Below the pieces are notes generated by a model. The model was given only the letters and a program-made list of their open reading frames with translations, did not search any database and was not told the origin of the DNA. A DNA stretch of 39,681 nt from Alphaproteobacteria bacterium (lineage in GTDB: Bacteria > Pseudomonadota > Alphaproteobacteria > Rickettsiales > Rickettsiaceae). The position numbers and the translations under genes are program-made. Positions within the stretch are counted from its first letter, which is position 1, and every line of letters starts with the position of its first letter. Where the stretch lies: the NCBI GenBank assembly GCA_020628955.1, contig JAHDEH010000005.1, forward strand, positions 1 through 39,681, given 5' to 3'. Shown piece by piece: positions 7,273 to 19,300 of this stretch.

Positions 7273-8075
7273 TACTTTTGTTTTGAATTTATTAAAGTTT
7301 TGAATTTTTTGATGTCCATAAAACCAGCAACAAATTGCCCATTTACAATATAAGACGGCGCGCCTCTTATGCCAAGAGATTTTGCAAATTTCATATTCGT
7401 ATCAATAGCTTGCTTAACCCATTGAGTATTTATTTCATTCTTGACGATTTCTTCATCGATTTCATATTTTTGCATTAATTCTTGAATTTTACTTTCAGAC
7501 GCCCCAGATAAATTCATCAAATCATTATGAAAATCAGCAAATTTTTCTGGATTCATTTTGTGCACAACTAGAGCAAGCTTTGTTAAATAAATTGAATTCT
7601 CGCTGAGTATAGGCATAGGCCTTAAAATAATTTGGATATCTTCTGTTTCTATTAATTCATCAATTACTTTTTGGGCTTTTTTACAAAAACCACAATTATA
7701 GTCATAGAACATCACAGCATAATTGCTATCTTTAGCACTACCAATTATTGGCGGAGTATCTTTTGTTTTTATTGAATTTATATTATCTTTTAAGAAATCA
7801 GTTGCTAAATTATTCATCTCTTGCATTTTCTTTTTCTGCATGCTTTCCAGAGATTTTATGATAATTTCAGGGTTATTAACTAATATTTCTTCTATTTGGT
7901 TTTTTAGATCTTCAGGTTTAATGATAGCGGAACTATTATTTTGTCCATGTTTACCGGCCTCAGAAGACAACGAAGCAGTTGAATATTTTGGTGTATTCAT
8001 TTTTTTATATATAAACATTGCAACTACTATTACAAGAACTATAGTTATTAGCGAATGTATTATTTTATTAAACAT
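7272..8075 (-). CDS. DsbA-like thiol:disulfide oxidoreductase, membrane-anchored
   Basis: A periplasmic thioredoxin-fold protein, probably anchored by an uncleaved N-terminal helix (residues 5-23). After a charged helical region (50-105) comes the thioredoxin domain with the redox motif C128-G-F-C131 (VMFYDYNCGFCKK) and the cis-proline loop GAPSYIVNG (P240). The domain layout matches the DsbA/DsbG-like proteins (BdbD, Com1 type) common in alphaproteobacteria. It probably forms or isomerises disulfides in exported proteins. It overlaps queF by one base. Whether it is an oxidase or an isomerase cannot be told from the active-site pair alone. Confidence 0.87.
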   Translation of the reverse strand: MFNKIIHSLITIVLVIVVAMFIYKKMNTPKYSTASLSSEAGKHGQNNSSAIIKPEDLKNQIEEILVNNPEIIIKSLESMQKKKMQEMNNLATDFLKDNINSIKTKDTPPIIGSAKDSNYAVMFYDYNCGFCKKAQKVIDELIETEDIQIILRPMPILSENSIYLTKLALVVHKMNPEKFADFHNDLMNLSGASESKIQELMQKYEIDEEIVKNEINTQWVKQAIDTNMKFAKSLGIRGAPSYIVNGQFVAGFMDIKKFKTLINSKQK

Positions 8076-8221
8076 TAATTTCTACCTATTTAATTAAATC
8101 ACTGTGAAGCTATATTATAGTCTTTAATTATAATATGCAAAGTAAATTCTTGATTTTTAAGAGAAAATTTGTTTTTATAATAAATTCTAATTGAACATTA
8201 ATTATTAATATAAATCATAAT

Positions 8222-8833
8222 ATGACTTTTTCTATTGAATCTTTGGATAGCACAACCGCAGAATATATAAACAATCTCAAAATTAATAAAATGTGCATGC
8301 AGATAGCAGCAAGTAGATTAAAATTAGTTAATGTTGTGCATATAGATTTTAACAATAAAATCATGCCTGGGCACATAATAGCTCTAGATTTTTTAGCAGA
8401 AAATGTAATGAATATTTTCAAGGAGCTGCTTAATGTAAAATTTCCAATTAATAGTGTGCATTTGATTAGTAAATATCAAAACAATGATGAATTATCGATG
8501 CAAGCCAATAATAGCTCTGGTTTTAATTTCCGCAATATTGAAGGAACAAATAAATTATCAATGCATGCCTATGGTGCAGCAATTGATATTAATCCATTGC
8601 AAAATCCTTATATAATTTTTGATTCTGAGAAAAAAATTAGTAAAATTTATCCTTCATGCGGGGGAAAATTTCTGGACAGAAGCATAAAAGCACCTGGTAT
8701 GGTAGAAGATGTAGTGGATATTTTTGCCAAATACGGGTTTACTGAATGGGGCGGCAACTGGAATGATGTTAAAGATTACCACCATTTTCAAATAAAACGC
8801 TCTGAGCTAGATGGTGCAGTGAAAAAAAATTAG
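8222..8833 (+). CDS. M15-family (M15_4) peptidoglycan peptidase without signal peptide
   Basis: A zinc peptidase of the VanY/CwlK-like M15 group, expected to cut D-Ala-D-Ala or L-Ala-D-Glu bonds in peptidoglycan peptides. The characteristic run is present: HIDFNNKIMPGHI, FKELLNVKFPINSVHLI, SMQANNSSGFNFR, then the metal motif SMHAYGAAIDINPLQNPY (H and D ligands), SIKAPGMV, FTEWGGNW and DYHHFQI (third ligand His). Length is 203 aa, close to the bare catalytic domain. I see no signal peptide or membrane segment at the N-terminus, and there is no better upstream start. The enzyme may therefore be cytoplasmic (muropeptide recycling) or leave by a non-Sec route. It is divergent from the dsbA-queF set. 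Confidence 0.88.
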   Translation: MTFSIESLDSTTAEYINNLKINKMCMQIAASRLKLVNVVHIDFNNKIMPGHIIALDFLAENVMNIFKELLNVKFPINSVHLISKYQNNDELSMQANNSSGFNFRNIEGTNKLSMHAYGAAIDINPLQNPYIIFDSEKKISKIYPSCGGKFLDRSIKAPGMVEDVVDIFAKYGFTEWGGNWNDVKDYHHFQIKRSELDGAVKKN

Positions 8834-8844
8834 TTCAAAATACT

Positions 8845-8937
8845 ATGTCATTCCCTCGGAAGAGGGAATCCACTTTTAACAAAGCACTCGTAGCTAGCGT
8901 TTTATAGATTACCGCCTTGAGCGGTAATGAATGACAT
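8845..8937. repeat. Composite palindromic element with two perfect hairpins
   Basis: A 93-bp intergenic element bounded by inverted ATGTCATTC (8845) and GAATGACAT (ending 8937). Inside are two perfect hairpins: ATTCCCTC-GGAA-GAGGGAAT near the left end and ATTACCGC-CTTGA-GCGGTAAT near the right. This is the REP/palindrome style of intergenic repeat; I see no other complete copy in the window. It could also act as the transcription end of the M15 gene, although there is no T tract. Confidence 0.7.
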
Positions 8938-9040
8938 CGAAATTCCACACGAAAAAGATCACCACACTTCTTCTTTGCTCGTAATGATGGCTGTTGTTAC
9001 CACTGAATGAGCGTGCACGCGAAACGTGGCAATCTGGTAA
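8938..9040. repeat. Intergenic repeat R2, copy 1
   Basis: The stretch at 8941-8970 (AATTCCACACGAAAAAGATC and onward) closely matches 13092-13121. The stretch at 9004-9034 is the reverse complement of 19698-19728, with the core ACGTGGCAATCT. It belongs to a mosaic family that also fills 12940-13150 and 19696-19745. It ends just before the stop of the peroxiredoxin gene. Confidence 0.65.
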
Positions 9041-9054
9041 TTAAAACCTCATCC

Positions 9055-9528
9055 TCACGAAATTGCTGCTTTAACAGTATTTAGCACCTCAAGAGCATGG
9101 CCTTTTATGCTTACTTTTGGCCATATATGCGCTATTTTGCCATCTTTATCAATTAAAAAAGTTGCTCTTTGTATGCCCATATATTTTTTGCCAAACATAG
9201 ATTTTTCAACCCAAGTGCCATATTGCTCGCATGTTTTTCCTTCTGGGTCAGAGCCTAGATTAAAATATAAATTATATTTATCCTTGAATTTGTCGTGTGA
9301 TTTTAAGCTATCTCTAGATACGCCAATTACCTCCACACCAAGATCTTTAAATTCTTTTTCCATGCATGTAAAATCCTTTGCTTGCATTGTGCACCCGGGT
9401 GTATTATCTTTAGGATAAAAATATAGTACTACGAATTTTCCTTTGAAATCGCTAAGGGTTATTTGTGTGTTTTCTGTTATTTGTAATTCAAATTTTGGTG
9501 CATCATCACCGATTTCTAATATTGTCAT
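9055..9528 (-). CDS. bcp: Thiol peroxidase, Bcp/PrxQ-type peroxiredoxin
   Basis: Reduces hydrogen peroxide and organic peroxides with thioredoxin as electron donor, in the cytoplasm. The 157-aa length and the motif YFYPKDNTPGCTMQAKDF place it in the Bcp/PrxQ group, with peroxidatic C46. The usual resolving cysteine five residues later is absent (Lys51). Another cysteine lies at C55, so the protein may work as a 1-Cys enzyme or use C55. Other family landmarks are GVSRDSLKSHDKFKDKYNL and the Arg in GIQRATFLIDKDG. It follows the HAD gene by 14 nt on the same strand and is probably co-transcribed. Confidence 0.94.
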   Translation of the reverse strand: MTILEIGDDAPKFELQITENTQITLSDFKGKFVVLYFYPKDNTPGCTMQAKDFTCMEKEFKDLGVEVIGVSRDSLKSHDKFKDKYNLYFNLGSDPEGKTCEQYGTWVEKSMFGKKYMGIQRATFLIDKDGKIAHIWPKVSIKGHALEVLNTVKAAIS

Positions 9529-9542
9529 ATTTTGTATTTTTT

Positions 9543-10409
9543 TTAATTAAGTTTTGTAACGAAAGTAGGATAAGCGCCTAGCTTATTGGCATGTTTTTCT
9601 ATGGCTTCTATTTTCTCTTCCACAGCTTCGTATTCTTTATGGATTTTTTCGCAATTGCCACTCAGCACAAGACCAGAGTGAATACCGGAATCTTTAGCGC
9701 CCAAAATGTCAGTTTCAAATGTATCGCCAATCATCAATATTTTATCTTTATCAACATTTGGTCTTCTTTCAAAAATTACATTATATATAGATTTCTTTGG
9801 TTTGCCAGTATATATTACTTCTCCTCCATGCTTTTCAATAATAGATGAGTAATAACCAGCGCAATAACGCGTCACTCCATGACGAGGAATTGTAGTATCC
9901 GGGTTCGAACAAATTTTTAGTAAATCCTTTCTTTTTGCTGCTCTTTTTAATATATCATTAAACTCGTGCACATCTTCATGCTCATCTCTGTACAGGCTCA
10001 TGACTAAAATATGCGCTTCTTCTATATCTTCAGTTTTGATACAATCAATATCTAATAACAAGTCTGTATTTCTATCTTCACCTAAATGAAAAATTTTAGG
10101 AGTTATCCCCTGTAAATTTTCAGCGCTGTGATTTTGCATGATTTCTCTTGCAAGGTCGCCAGATGTCAGCACCATGTCCTCAGTAACTTCAGGCATATGC
10201 CAATTGCGCAAGTTCCTGGCAACTATTGATGCTGGCCTTGGTGCATTTGTTAAAAACATTACATCTTTTGTTTTTATAATTTCGTTTAAAGTGTCAACAA
10301 CACCCTGGTATGTATCATCACCTTCTATCACCACCCCCCATAGGTCAAATAATAACAAGTCATAATCATTCATTGCTTCTGTTATGTGGCGCATTGTTAA
10401 TTTTGGCAT
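9543..10409 (-). CDS. HAD-superfamily class IIA hydrolase (TIGR01459-like)
   Basis: A NagD-related phosphatase of a subgroup common in alphaproteobacteria. The 288-aa protein has HAD motif I in the form LLFDLWGVV (residues 19-27; the nucleophile Asp is followed by L-W-G as usual in this subgroup), motif II in FLTNAPRP, a class IIA cap in the middle, the lysine motif in TGKPKKSIY and motif IV in MIGDTFETDILGAKDSGI. The substrate is unknown. It is divergent from gyrB, with 94 nt between start codons, and lies just upstream of bcp. Confidence 0.87.
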   Translation of the reverse strand: MPKLTMRHITEAMNDYDLLLFDLWGVVIEGDDTYQGVVDTLNEIIKTKDVMFLTNAPRPASIVARNLRNWHMPEVTEDMVLTSGDLAREIMQNHSAENLQGITPKIFHLGEDRNTDLLLDIDCIKTEDIEEAHILVMSLYRDEHEDVHEFNDILKRAAKRKDLLKICSNPDTTIPRHGVTRYCAGYYSSIIEKHGGEVIYTGKPKKSIYNVIFERRPNVDKDKILMIGDTFETDILGAKDSGIHSGLVLSGNCEKIHKEYEAVEEKIEAIEKHANKLGAYPTFVTKLN

Positions 10410-10479
10410 TTTATATCTCTTTGGTTTAAGTTTTTGCTTTTAAAAGAAACTATAATGATGTATAGTTCTATATAATTAA

Positions 10480-12927
<2,448 letters not shown>

Positions 12928-13182
12928 AGTTATTTGTCACCAGCGAGCAAAGCGCGGCAATCTTGTGAGAAGGAATACAGGCGTAATAGATCACCACATT
13001 TCGCCTATGGCTCATTCGTGATGACGGGGACTGTCATTGCGAGGTACTAAAACCGTAAGGTTTTCGTTGCCGTGGCAATCTCGTGAATATGAATTCCACC
13101 CGAAAAAGATCACCACATTTCGCCTATGGCTCATTCGTGATGACGGGTACGACTCACGCGCGCAGCAAAACATATTCTTTAC
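12928..13182. repeat. Gene-free spacer filled by intergenic repeat R2 (with two 41-bp direct repeats)
   Basis: The 322-nt gap between gyrB and dapF holds no ORF I can support. It contains two identical 41-bp direct repeats, 12988-13028 and 13107-13147 (beginning AGATCACCACATTTCGCC), 119 bp apart. Each is preceded by a GGCAATCT-C/T-GTGA block. Between them lie TGTCATTGCGAGG and a small perfect hairpin AAAACC-GTAA-GGTTTT. The TCATTGCGAG/GGCAATCT vocabulary is that of the interspersed palindromes common in Rickettsiales genomes. The base composition is visibly more GC-rich than the flanks. Confidence 0.8.
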
Positions 13183-13211
13183 TAGCCAATTTTAATAAAT
13201 TAGTATATAAT
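13183..13211 (+). promoter_or_regulatory. Promoter of the dapF-mtaB-gpsA operon
   Basis: A perfect -10 TATAAT (13206-13211) lies 17 nt after the -35-like TAGCCA (13183-13188, 4 of 6 matches). The predicted start near 13218 leaves about 32 nt of leader before the dapF ATG. Confidence 0.6.
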
Positions 13212-13249
13212 GGCAAATTATGAAACATAAAATTAATAATTAACCAAAG

Positions 13250-14059
13250 ATGATTTATATTCCCTTTGTTAAAATGCATGGTCTTGGCAATGATTTTGTT
13301 ATTATTAACAAAACAGATATATCTGATAACATTGATGTTAGAAATTTAGTCAAAACAATGTCTGATCGCAGGATAGGCGTTGGTTGCGACCAGTTCATTA
13401 TATATGAATATAATGAAAATGAGGATATAAATATGTTTATATATAACCAAGATGGCTCTAGCGCCCTTGCATGTGGCAATGCATCGAGATGCTTATCTGC
13501 GTTGATTTACGGGGAGTATAAAAAGAAAGAAATCACTCTAAACATCAATGGAAGAAAAGTAATTTGTGAGTATCACGGCGCAGCTAATATTAAAGTTAAT
13601 ATGGGCAAGGTTAGTTTTGACAAACAATGGATGCCAAGCACTGAAAAGCTTTGGTCAGTAGCTAGCGCATATAATATTAATCCAAAAGAGATATTATGTG
13701 CAGACGTTGCCAACCCACATTTAGTTATATTTTCCAAATTGTCGGAAAAAGATCAGGAAATCATTGGCAAAAACATGCAAAGCAATGGATTATTTGCAAA
13801 TGGTGTTAATGTTAATTTTGCTAGAATAGACGGCAATAAAATTCATCTTAAAGTGTGGGAACGAGGCGCTGGTTTCACCCTTGCATGCGGTAGCGGCGCT
13901 ATTGCATCATTCGCATCTGCTTGCAAACTTGGTAAGGTTAGCGCCGCGGCAATAGTAGAATTTAAACTGGGGCAGTTAGCTATGCAAAAATCAGCAGAAG
14001 ATTTTATTATGACAGGCCCAGCTACGCAAATTTTTAAAGGGAATTTTTGCTATGAGTAA
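13250..14059 (+). CDS. dapF: Diaminopimelate epimerase
   Basis: Converts LL-diaminopimelate to the meso form used in peptidoglycan and for lysine. The 269-aa length is normal. Both catalytic cysteines are present in their motifs: C75 in ALACGNASRC and C213 in FTLACGSGAIAS. The N-terminal KMHGLGNDFVII and the NPHLVIF segment are also typical. It overlaps mtaB by 8 bp (ATGAGTAA), which suggests translational coupling. Its presence, with mrdA and rodA, supports a real peptidoglycan layer. Confidence 0.95.
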   Translation: MIYIPFVKMHGLGNDFVIINKTDISDNIDVRNLVKTMSDRRIGVGCDQFIIYEYNENEDINMFIYNQDGSSALACGNASRCLSALIYGEYKKKEITLNINGRKVICEYHGAANIKVNMGKVSFDKQWMPSTEKLWSVASAYNINPKEILCADVANPHLVIFSKLSEKDQEIIGKNMQSNGLFANGVNVNFARIDGNKIHLKVWERGAGFTLACGSGAIASFASACKLGKVSAAAIVEFKLGQLAMQKSAEDFIMTGPATQIFKGNFCYE

Positions 14060-15296
14060 AAATCAAGAAGTGATAAGCTTTGGCTGTAGATTAAATATTT
14101 ATGAAAGCGAAATTATCAAGAAAAATCTAAAAAATTCTGCAGAAGATAATGTATCCGTATTTAATACTTGCGCAGTAACAAAAGAAGCAGAAAAGCAAGC
14201 TAGGCAAGCGATCAGAAAACTTAAAAGACAGCAACCAGATAGAAAAATTATTGTAACTGGCTGCGCAGCACAAAACACGCCAAAAATGTTTGCTGATATG
14301 CCAGAAGTTGATAAGGTAATTGGTAATGAAGAGAAATTATCGCCTGACTACTACAAGCTAGACGAACAAAGGGTTGCGGTGAATGACATAATGTCGGTCA
14401 AAGAAACTGCAAATCATATGATCAAGAGTTTCGATGGTAAAGCGCGCGCCTTCATACAGGTGCAGAATGGCTGTGATCATAGATGTACTTTTTGCATGAT
14501 TCCATATGGCAGAGGTAATAGCCGTTCTGTACCAATTGGAGTGATTGTAGCGCAAGTTAAAGAAATTATAAATAATGGCTATAATGAAGTTGTGCTGACC
14601 GGTGTTGACGTTACTGCATATGGAGCAGATTTGCCAGGAAAACCAAGCTTTGCTTCGATGATAAAACGTCTACTTAATTTGGTACCTGACCTTAAAAGAC
14701 TGCGTCTTTCATCTATTGATGTTGCTGAGATTGATGATGATTTATTTAATATGATGGCATATGAAAAACGCCTGATGCCACATTTTCATATTAGCTTACA
14801 AGCGGGTGATAATATGATATTAAAGCGCATGAAAAGGCGCCACAATAGAGAGCAAGTTTTAGAATTTTGTCATAAATTACGCGCTCTTCGCCCAGAGACT
14901 TCCTTCGGAGCTGATATTATTGCTGGCTTCCCAACAGAAACAGATGCGATGTTTGAAAATACAAGATCATTAATTTCTGAGGCGGGATTGCAATATCTGC
15001 ATGTATTTCCTTATTCAGAGCGGGAAGGCACCCCAGCTGCCAGAATGCCGCAAGTGCCAACCAACATAAGAAAAGAAAGAGCTGCAATTTTGAGAGCAGA
15101 AGGCAAAAAAGAACTAGAAAAATTCTTTAAACATAATATAGGGCGAGCAACAGAACTGCTTATTGAAAAAAATAATATGGCACATTCAGATAATTTTATT
15201 CCAGTTAAGCTTGAAGGTGAATTTACCCCTGGACAAATAGTTGAAGCTAAGCTAGAAAAATATAAAGAAGAATACATGCTTGCAAAAATAGCTTAA
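14052..15296 (+). CDS. mtaB: tRNA t6A37 methylthiotransferase MtaB
   Basis: A radical-SAM enzyme that adds a methylthio group to t6A37, giving ms2t6A in tRNAs that read ANN codons. The 414-aa protein has the N-terminal UPF0004 domain with its three cluster cysteines (FGCRLN at C12, NTCAVTKEA, VTGCAAQ). The radical-SAM motif CxxxCxxC at about residues 141-148 (NGCDHRCTFCMIPYGRG) and the GADIIAGFPTET segment follow, with a C-terminal TRAM-like region. The short GCRLN and the NTCAVT sequence point to MtaB rather than MiaB (which usually reads TYGCQMN) or RimO. It sits between dapF and gpsA in an apparent operon. Confidence 0.92.
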   Translation: MSKNQEVISFGCRLNIYESEIIKKNLKNSAEDNVSVFNTCAVTKEAEKQARQAIRKLKRQQPDRKIIVTGCAAQNTPKMFADMPEVDKVIGNEEKLSPDYYKLDEQRVAVNDIMSVKETANHMIKSFDGKARAFIQVQNGCDHRCTFCMIPYGRGNSRSVPIGVIVAQVKEIINNGYNEVVLTGVDVTAYGADLPGKPSFASMIKRLLNLVPDLKRLRLSSIDVAEIDDDLFNMMAYEKRLMPHFHISLQAGDNMILKRMKRRHNREQVLEFCHKLRALRPETSFGADIIAGFPTETDAMFENTRSLISEAGLQYLHVFPYSEREGTPAARMPQVPTNIRKERAAILRAEGKKELEKFFKHNIGRATELLIEKNNMAHSDNFIPVKLEGEFTPGQIVEAKLEKYKEEYMLAKIA

Positions 15297-15308
15297 AAGG
15301 AAATTAAT

Positions 15309-16244
15309 ATGCACGATAAAAAGAACTTTGCAGTGATTGGGGCCGGTAGTTTTGGAACAGCCCTTAGCTGCATGATTGCAAGAAGTACTGGCGGGTGCCT
15401 TATATATTCAAACGAGGCGAAAGTTCTTACGGAAATAAATAATAAGCACACTAACATAAAGTATCTTGGGAATTGCGCCCTGCCTACGGGAGTAAAAGCT
15501 ACAGAAGATTTTGCTTATATTATGCAATCAGACATAATAGTGATCGCTGTTCCTTCTTTTGCATTTGAAGAAATTCTAAATAAAATAAAACAGCATAATG
15601 TTGCTAATGATAAAATTATTTTAGTAGCAACAAAGGGAATGTGCACAAACCCTATTCAATTATTTTCAGATAAGATTGAATCTGAACTAAACAATGAATT
15701 TGGTTTTATTTCTGGCCCCAATATGGCAAAAGAAATTGCAGAGGATAAATTCACAGCCTTTACTATTACTTCTAAAAATATAAAACTAGCTGCATCAATA
15801 GCAGGTATATTGCAAAGACAAAATGTTCACATTAGCACAAGCACCGACCTTGCAACAGTACAAATTGCAAGCATGGTTAAAAATGTTGCAGCTATAAAAA
15901 GCGGCATTTTAATGGCAAGTGGCCAAGGAGAAAATGCAAAATCCTGGCTTATTAGTGAAGCTTTACAAGAAATAGGAATAATTTCTGCACTCTATGGCGG
16001 CAAAGAAGAGTCTCTGAAGCTTCCTGCTGTAATTGGGGATCTAGTGCTAACATGTTATTCCAACAATTCTCGCAATACCAGCTTTGGTATAGATTTTCAT
16101 AATAGCGGCTATAATAAGGAATTACTCAATAATTACCCCAAACTAGTTGAAGGGATAAATGCTGCCAAAAGTGTAAATTATTTAATTCAAAAACATAAAT
16201 TAAAAACACCGATGATTTCTTCGGTTATAGAATTAATTACATAA
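15309..16244 (+). CDS. gpsA: NAD(P)-dependent glycerol-3-phosphate dehydrogenase
   Basis: Makes sn-glycerol-3-phosphate from dihydroxyacetone phosphate for phospholipid synthesis. The 311-aa protein has the N-terminal Rossmann motif GAGSFGTALS, the SGPNMAKEIAE loop, the catalytic lysine region VKNVAAIKSGI and the C-terminal signature GDLVLTCYSNNSRNTSFG. It starts 12 nt after the mtaB stop, with AAAAGGAAA just upstream as ribosome site, so it is probably the last gene of the dapF-mtaB-gpsA operon. Confidence 0.95.
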   Translation: MHDKKNFAVIGAGSFGTALSCMIARSTGGCLIYSNEAKVLTEINNKHTNIKYLGNCALPTGVKATEDFAYIMQSDIIVIAVPSFAFEEILNKIKQHNVANDKIILVATKGMCTNPIQLFSDKIESELNNEFGFISGPNMAKEIAEDKFTAFTITSKNIKLAASIAGILQRQNVHISTSTDLATVQIASMVKNVAAIKSGILMASGQGENAKSWLISEALQEIGIISALYGGKEESLKLPAVIGDLVLTCYSNNSRNTSFGIDFHNSGYNKELLNNYPKLVEGINAAKSVNYLIQKHKLKTPMISSVIELIT

Positions 16245-16396
16245 ATAAGCGGCGTTTTATAGTACCTTCATGCGCGGTAGCTCGTAATCGTCAGTTATGA
16301 TAAAAAAGTAAAATAATCCATTTTTCGCTTGCTATTTTAACAAGCATTAACTATTTTATCCTGCAAGTTGTGATAAATAAAACAAGGGATTAATTT

Positions 16397-19300
16397 ATGT
16401 CTAAAGCTAGATTAAAAAAACAAAAACTTCAGAAACAAAAGCTTGAAGATGAAATAGTTTATAATTTAAGCGTCGGCAGAACGTGCACTCAAGTGAATAA
16501 TTTTTATGAAGCATTGAGGAAATTTCAACAAGCAGACCAACTATGTGAAAAAAGATACAAAAATAAAACAGATTCAGATTACCTAAATAGAAAATCAGAA
16601 ATACATTTCTCTGTTGCTTTTAATTATTTTCATATGAAGCAATATGGTAAAGCAGAAAATCATTATATACAATCAATAGATTTTGTTAATCGTATCAAAA
16701 ACCCTAGCAAAGAATTTTTATTAAAAAAAGCAAATGTTTATAATAATTTTGGCAATGTATATACTGATACAAACCGGCAAGAAAAAGCAATTATTTGCCT
16801 AGAAGAGTCGAAAAAGATTAAAGAAAAAATATATAAACAAGAGCCGCATCATCCAGAGTTATTTTTCCTATATAATAATATGGGGCTTATATATAACATA
16901 ATGCAGGATGGCAAAAATGCCGTTTTTTATTTAAAAAAAGCACGAGATATAGGGGAAATTTTATCTAAAAGTTCAGACAAATCTTGCAAAGAAGCTGCAA
17001 ATATTAAAATGATGGCAGATATATATAATAATCTTGGTCAAGCCCATTTAATGCTTAAAGATTACGAAGAATCTAAAAAAGCACATTTTTCTTCATTGAA
17101 ACTCAACACAGAAATTTATGGCAAAGAGGCCAAAGAATTTGCTATTTTGAATAATTATTATAATATTGGCCTGTCTTTTAAAGAACAAAAAAACTACTTG
17201 CTTGCATCAAAATTTTTACAAAAAGCATATGATACTGCATCAGTATTATATAAAAATACCTCTGTAGTAACTGCTGAAATCAATTATTTACTAGGCGGAT
17301 CTTTATTGCAACTTGCAAAGAATGCAGAAGAGGAAAAAGCAGCGCATAAATTCTTAAATAACTCAGCACTTGGTTATTTAGACTTAGGTATTGATTCCAA
17401 AAACGCACGTAAATACCAAAAAGCCCTAAAAGAGTTTGAGCTTGCAAAAAAATCTAAATTAATGGAATTAGATGGCGAGCAATATCATCTTGGTATAGCT
17501 GGAATATATTGTAATATAGGTATGGTTCATTATGAAATACGTGACTATGATAGCGCCAAAAAATCATATCACAAAGCTTGTGAAATTTATCAAAAAATAT
17601 ATAAAGATAATATATATAATGCAGATATAGCTAATATTCATAGTCTCTATAATGCCCTATATATCAGGACTGAAGAATACCAAAAGGCTGTTAATCATGG
17701 CGCTATAGCAATTGGTATAAAACGCGAAATATACAAGCATTTGCCAAACAATCTAGAACTTAGTTTTAGCCTACTTAAACAAGGTGATTTATATCATAAA
17801 ATTAAAGATATAGACAGGGCTAAGAAATATTTCCTTGAAGCTTTGAACGGCTTTAAACAGCATGAAGATAAAGGCACCTGCAAACAAGTTTTGTCTGCTA
17901 TTTATCAACGTCTTGGTGATGCATATTTTGACTTAAAAGACATACCTAAAACCAAAGAATATTTCGCAAAAGCCCTATCAATGTACCCTGACGCAATATT
18001 ATGTGATACTGCAGATATTCATAGTTTAATAATGATAAATGCAAAAATGGGTGAAGTTTGCATAATGGATTCTTCTTATGCTGACTCCAATGAATATTTA
18101 AATAAAGCAATTTCGCTGGCTGAAAAATATAATATTAATAATCGTGATATTGCATATGCATATATAAATTTATGTAAATTAAAAATGAATAGCAAAGATG
18201 AGGCGGTGCAAAAAGAAATATCTACAGCTATTGCAAAAGCAACGCGTATCAGTGAGCTGTTAGACAAAGATGACGGGCATTATCTGCAATCCGCTGAATG
18301 CCATTACTATAAAGCAGCATCCTATTTAAATAATCACAAATCATCTAGAGCAAAGAAAGAATATGAAAAAGCCATTGAGTTAATAAATTTGGCTGAAAGT
18401 TGTGACGATGGCCTGATACTGAGAGCTGATATATATATTGATATTTCCTCAATTTATATGTATGAGCGAGAATATCATAAAGCCATGGAATATTTAAAAA
18501 AATCTAAGCTTATAAAAACAAGCCTAACAAATATAGGAACAGAAGAGGAAATATATTATAATTATATGCATGGTCTTATTTATTATAAGCTAAATAATTA
18601 TGAAAAGGCAGAAGAATATTTCTGCGCCTTAAAAATTTGTAGTAAACTAATCCCTCTGCAAAAAGGTGCATTAAAAATACATACTGCCTATCGCTACGCC
18701 GAGAGTTTGTACCATCTAGCTAAAATTCAGGCATTTAAGGGTTTAGAGGGTAGTGCTGAGAAATATTTTTATAGTGCTATAGATGAATACTCCCTGCTAG
18801 AAAAAGATTTAGATGCAAAAAACTCTGATTTAAATGAGTATGAAAAAAGTAAAATTTATAAAAATATGGGAGATATATATTTCTCTATAAATAGTCATGA
18901 GTTAGCTATTAAATATTTGAAAAAACATTTTGATGAGGCAAAAAATTTAACTAAATCAGAAAAACTGAAACTTCATTACGATATATTCAAAGCAAATTTA
19001 TGCGCAAAATTATATGACGATGCAGTGTTAAGCATCCAAGCTTATTTGAAACTATTTAGCTCTGGAAATAAAAATAATATCATGATTCTGCATAAAGAAT
19101 ATAATAATATAATTTCGGATATTAATAAATATAGTGGCAAGACTGCTTTTTCAATGATCGGTCAATATAGTAACAGCAAATTAACAAAGCTTGCAAATAA
19201 ATCTCTTAATGAAGAAAAAATATCAGAATTAATAGATGTAGTTAATAATGCAATATTAAAGAAGCTGGATAAAAATATGTTTGATGCATTGCTGCAGACG

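Noticed and set aside
7723-8097. 124-aa plus-strand ORF opposite the DsbA-like gene
   Set aside because: Its apparent hydrophobic pattern is the complement of a Lys/Asn-rich helical region; the minus-strand gene has the CGFC and cis-Pro motifs.
12988-13147. Possible CRISPR array
   Set aside because: There are only two repeat copies, the interval contains related repeat sequence rather than a unique spacer, and no cas gene is present.
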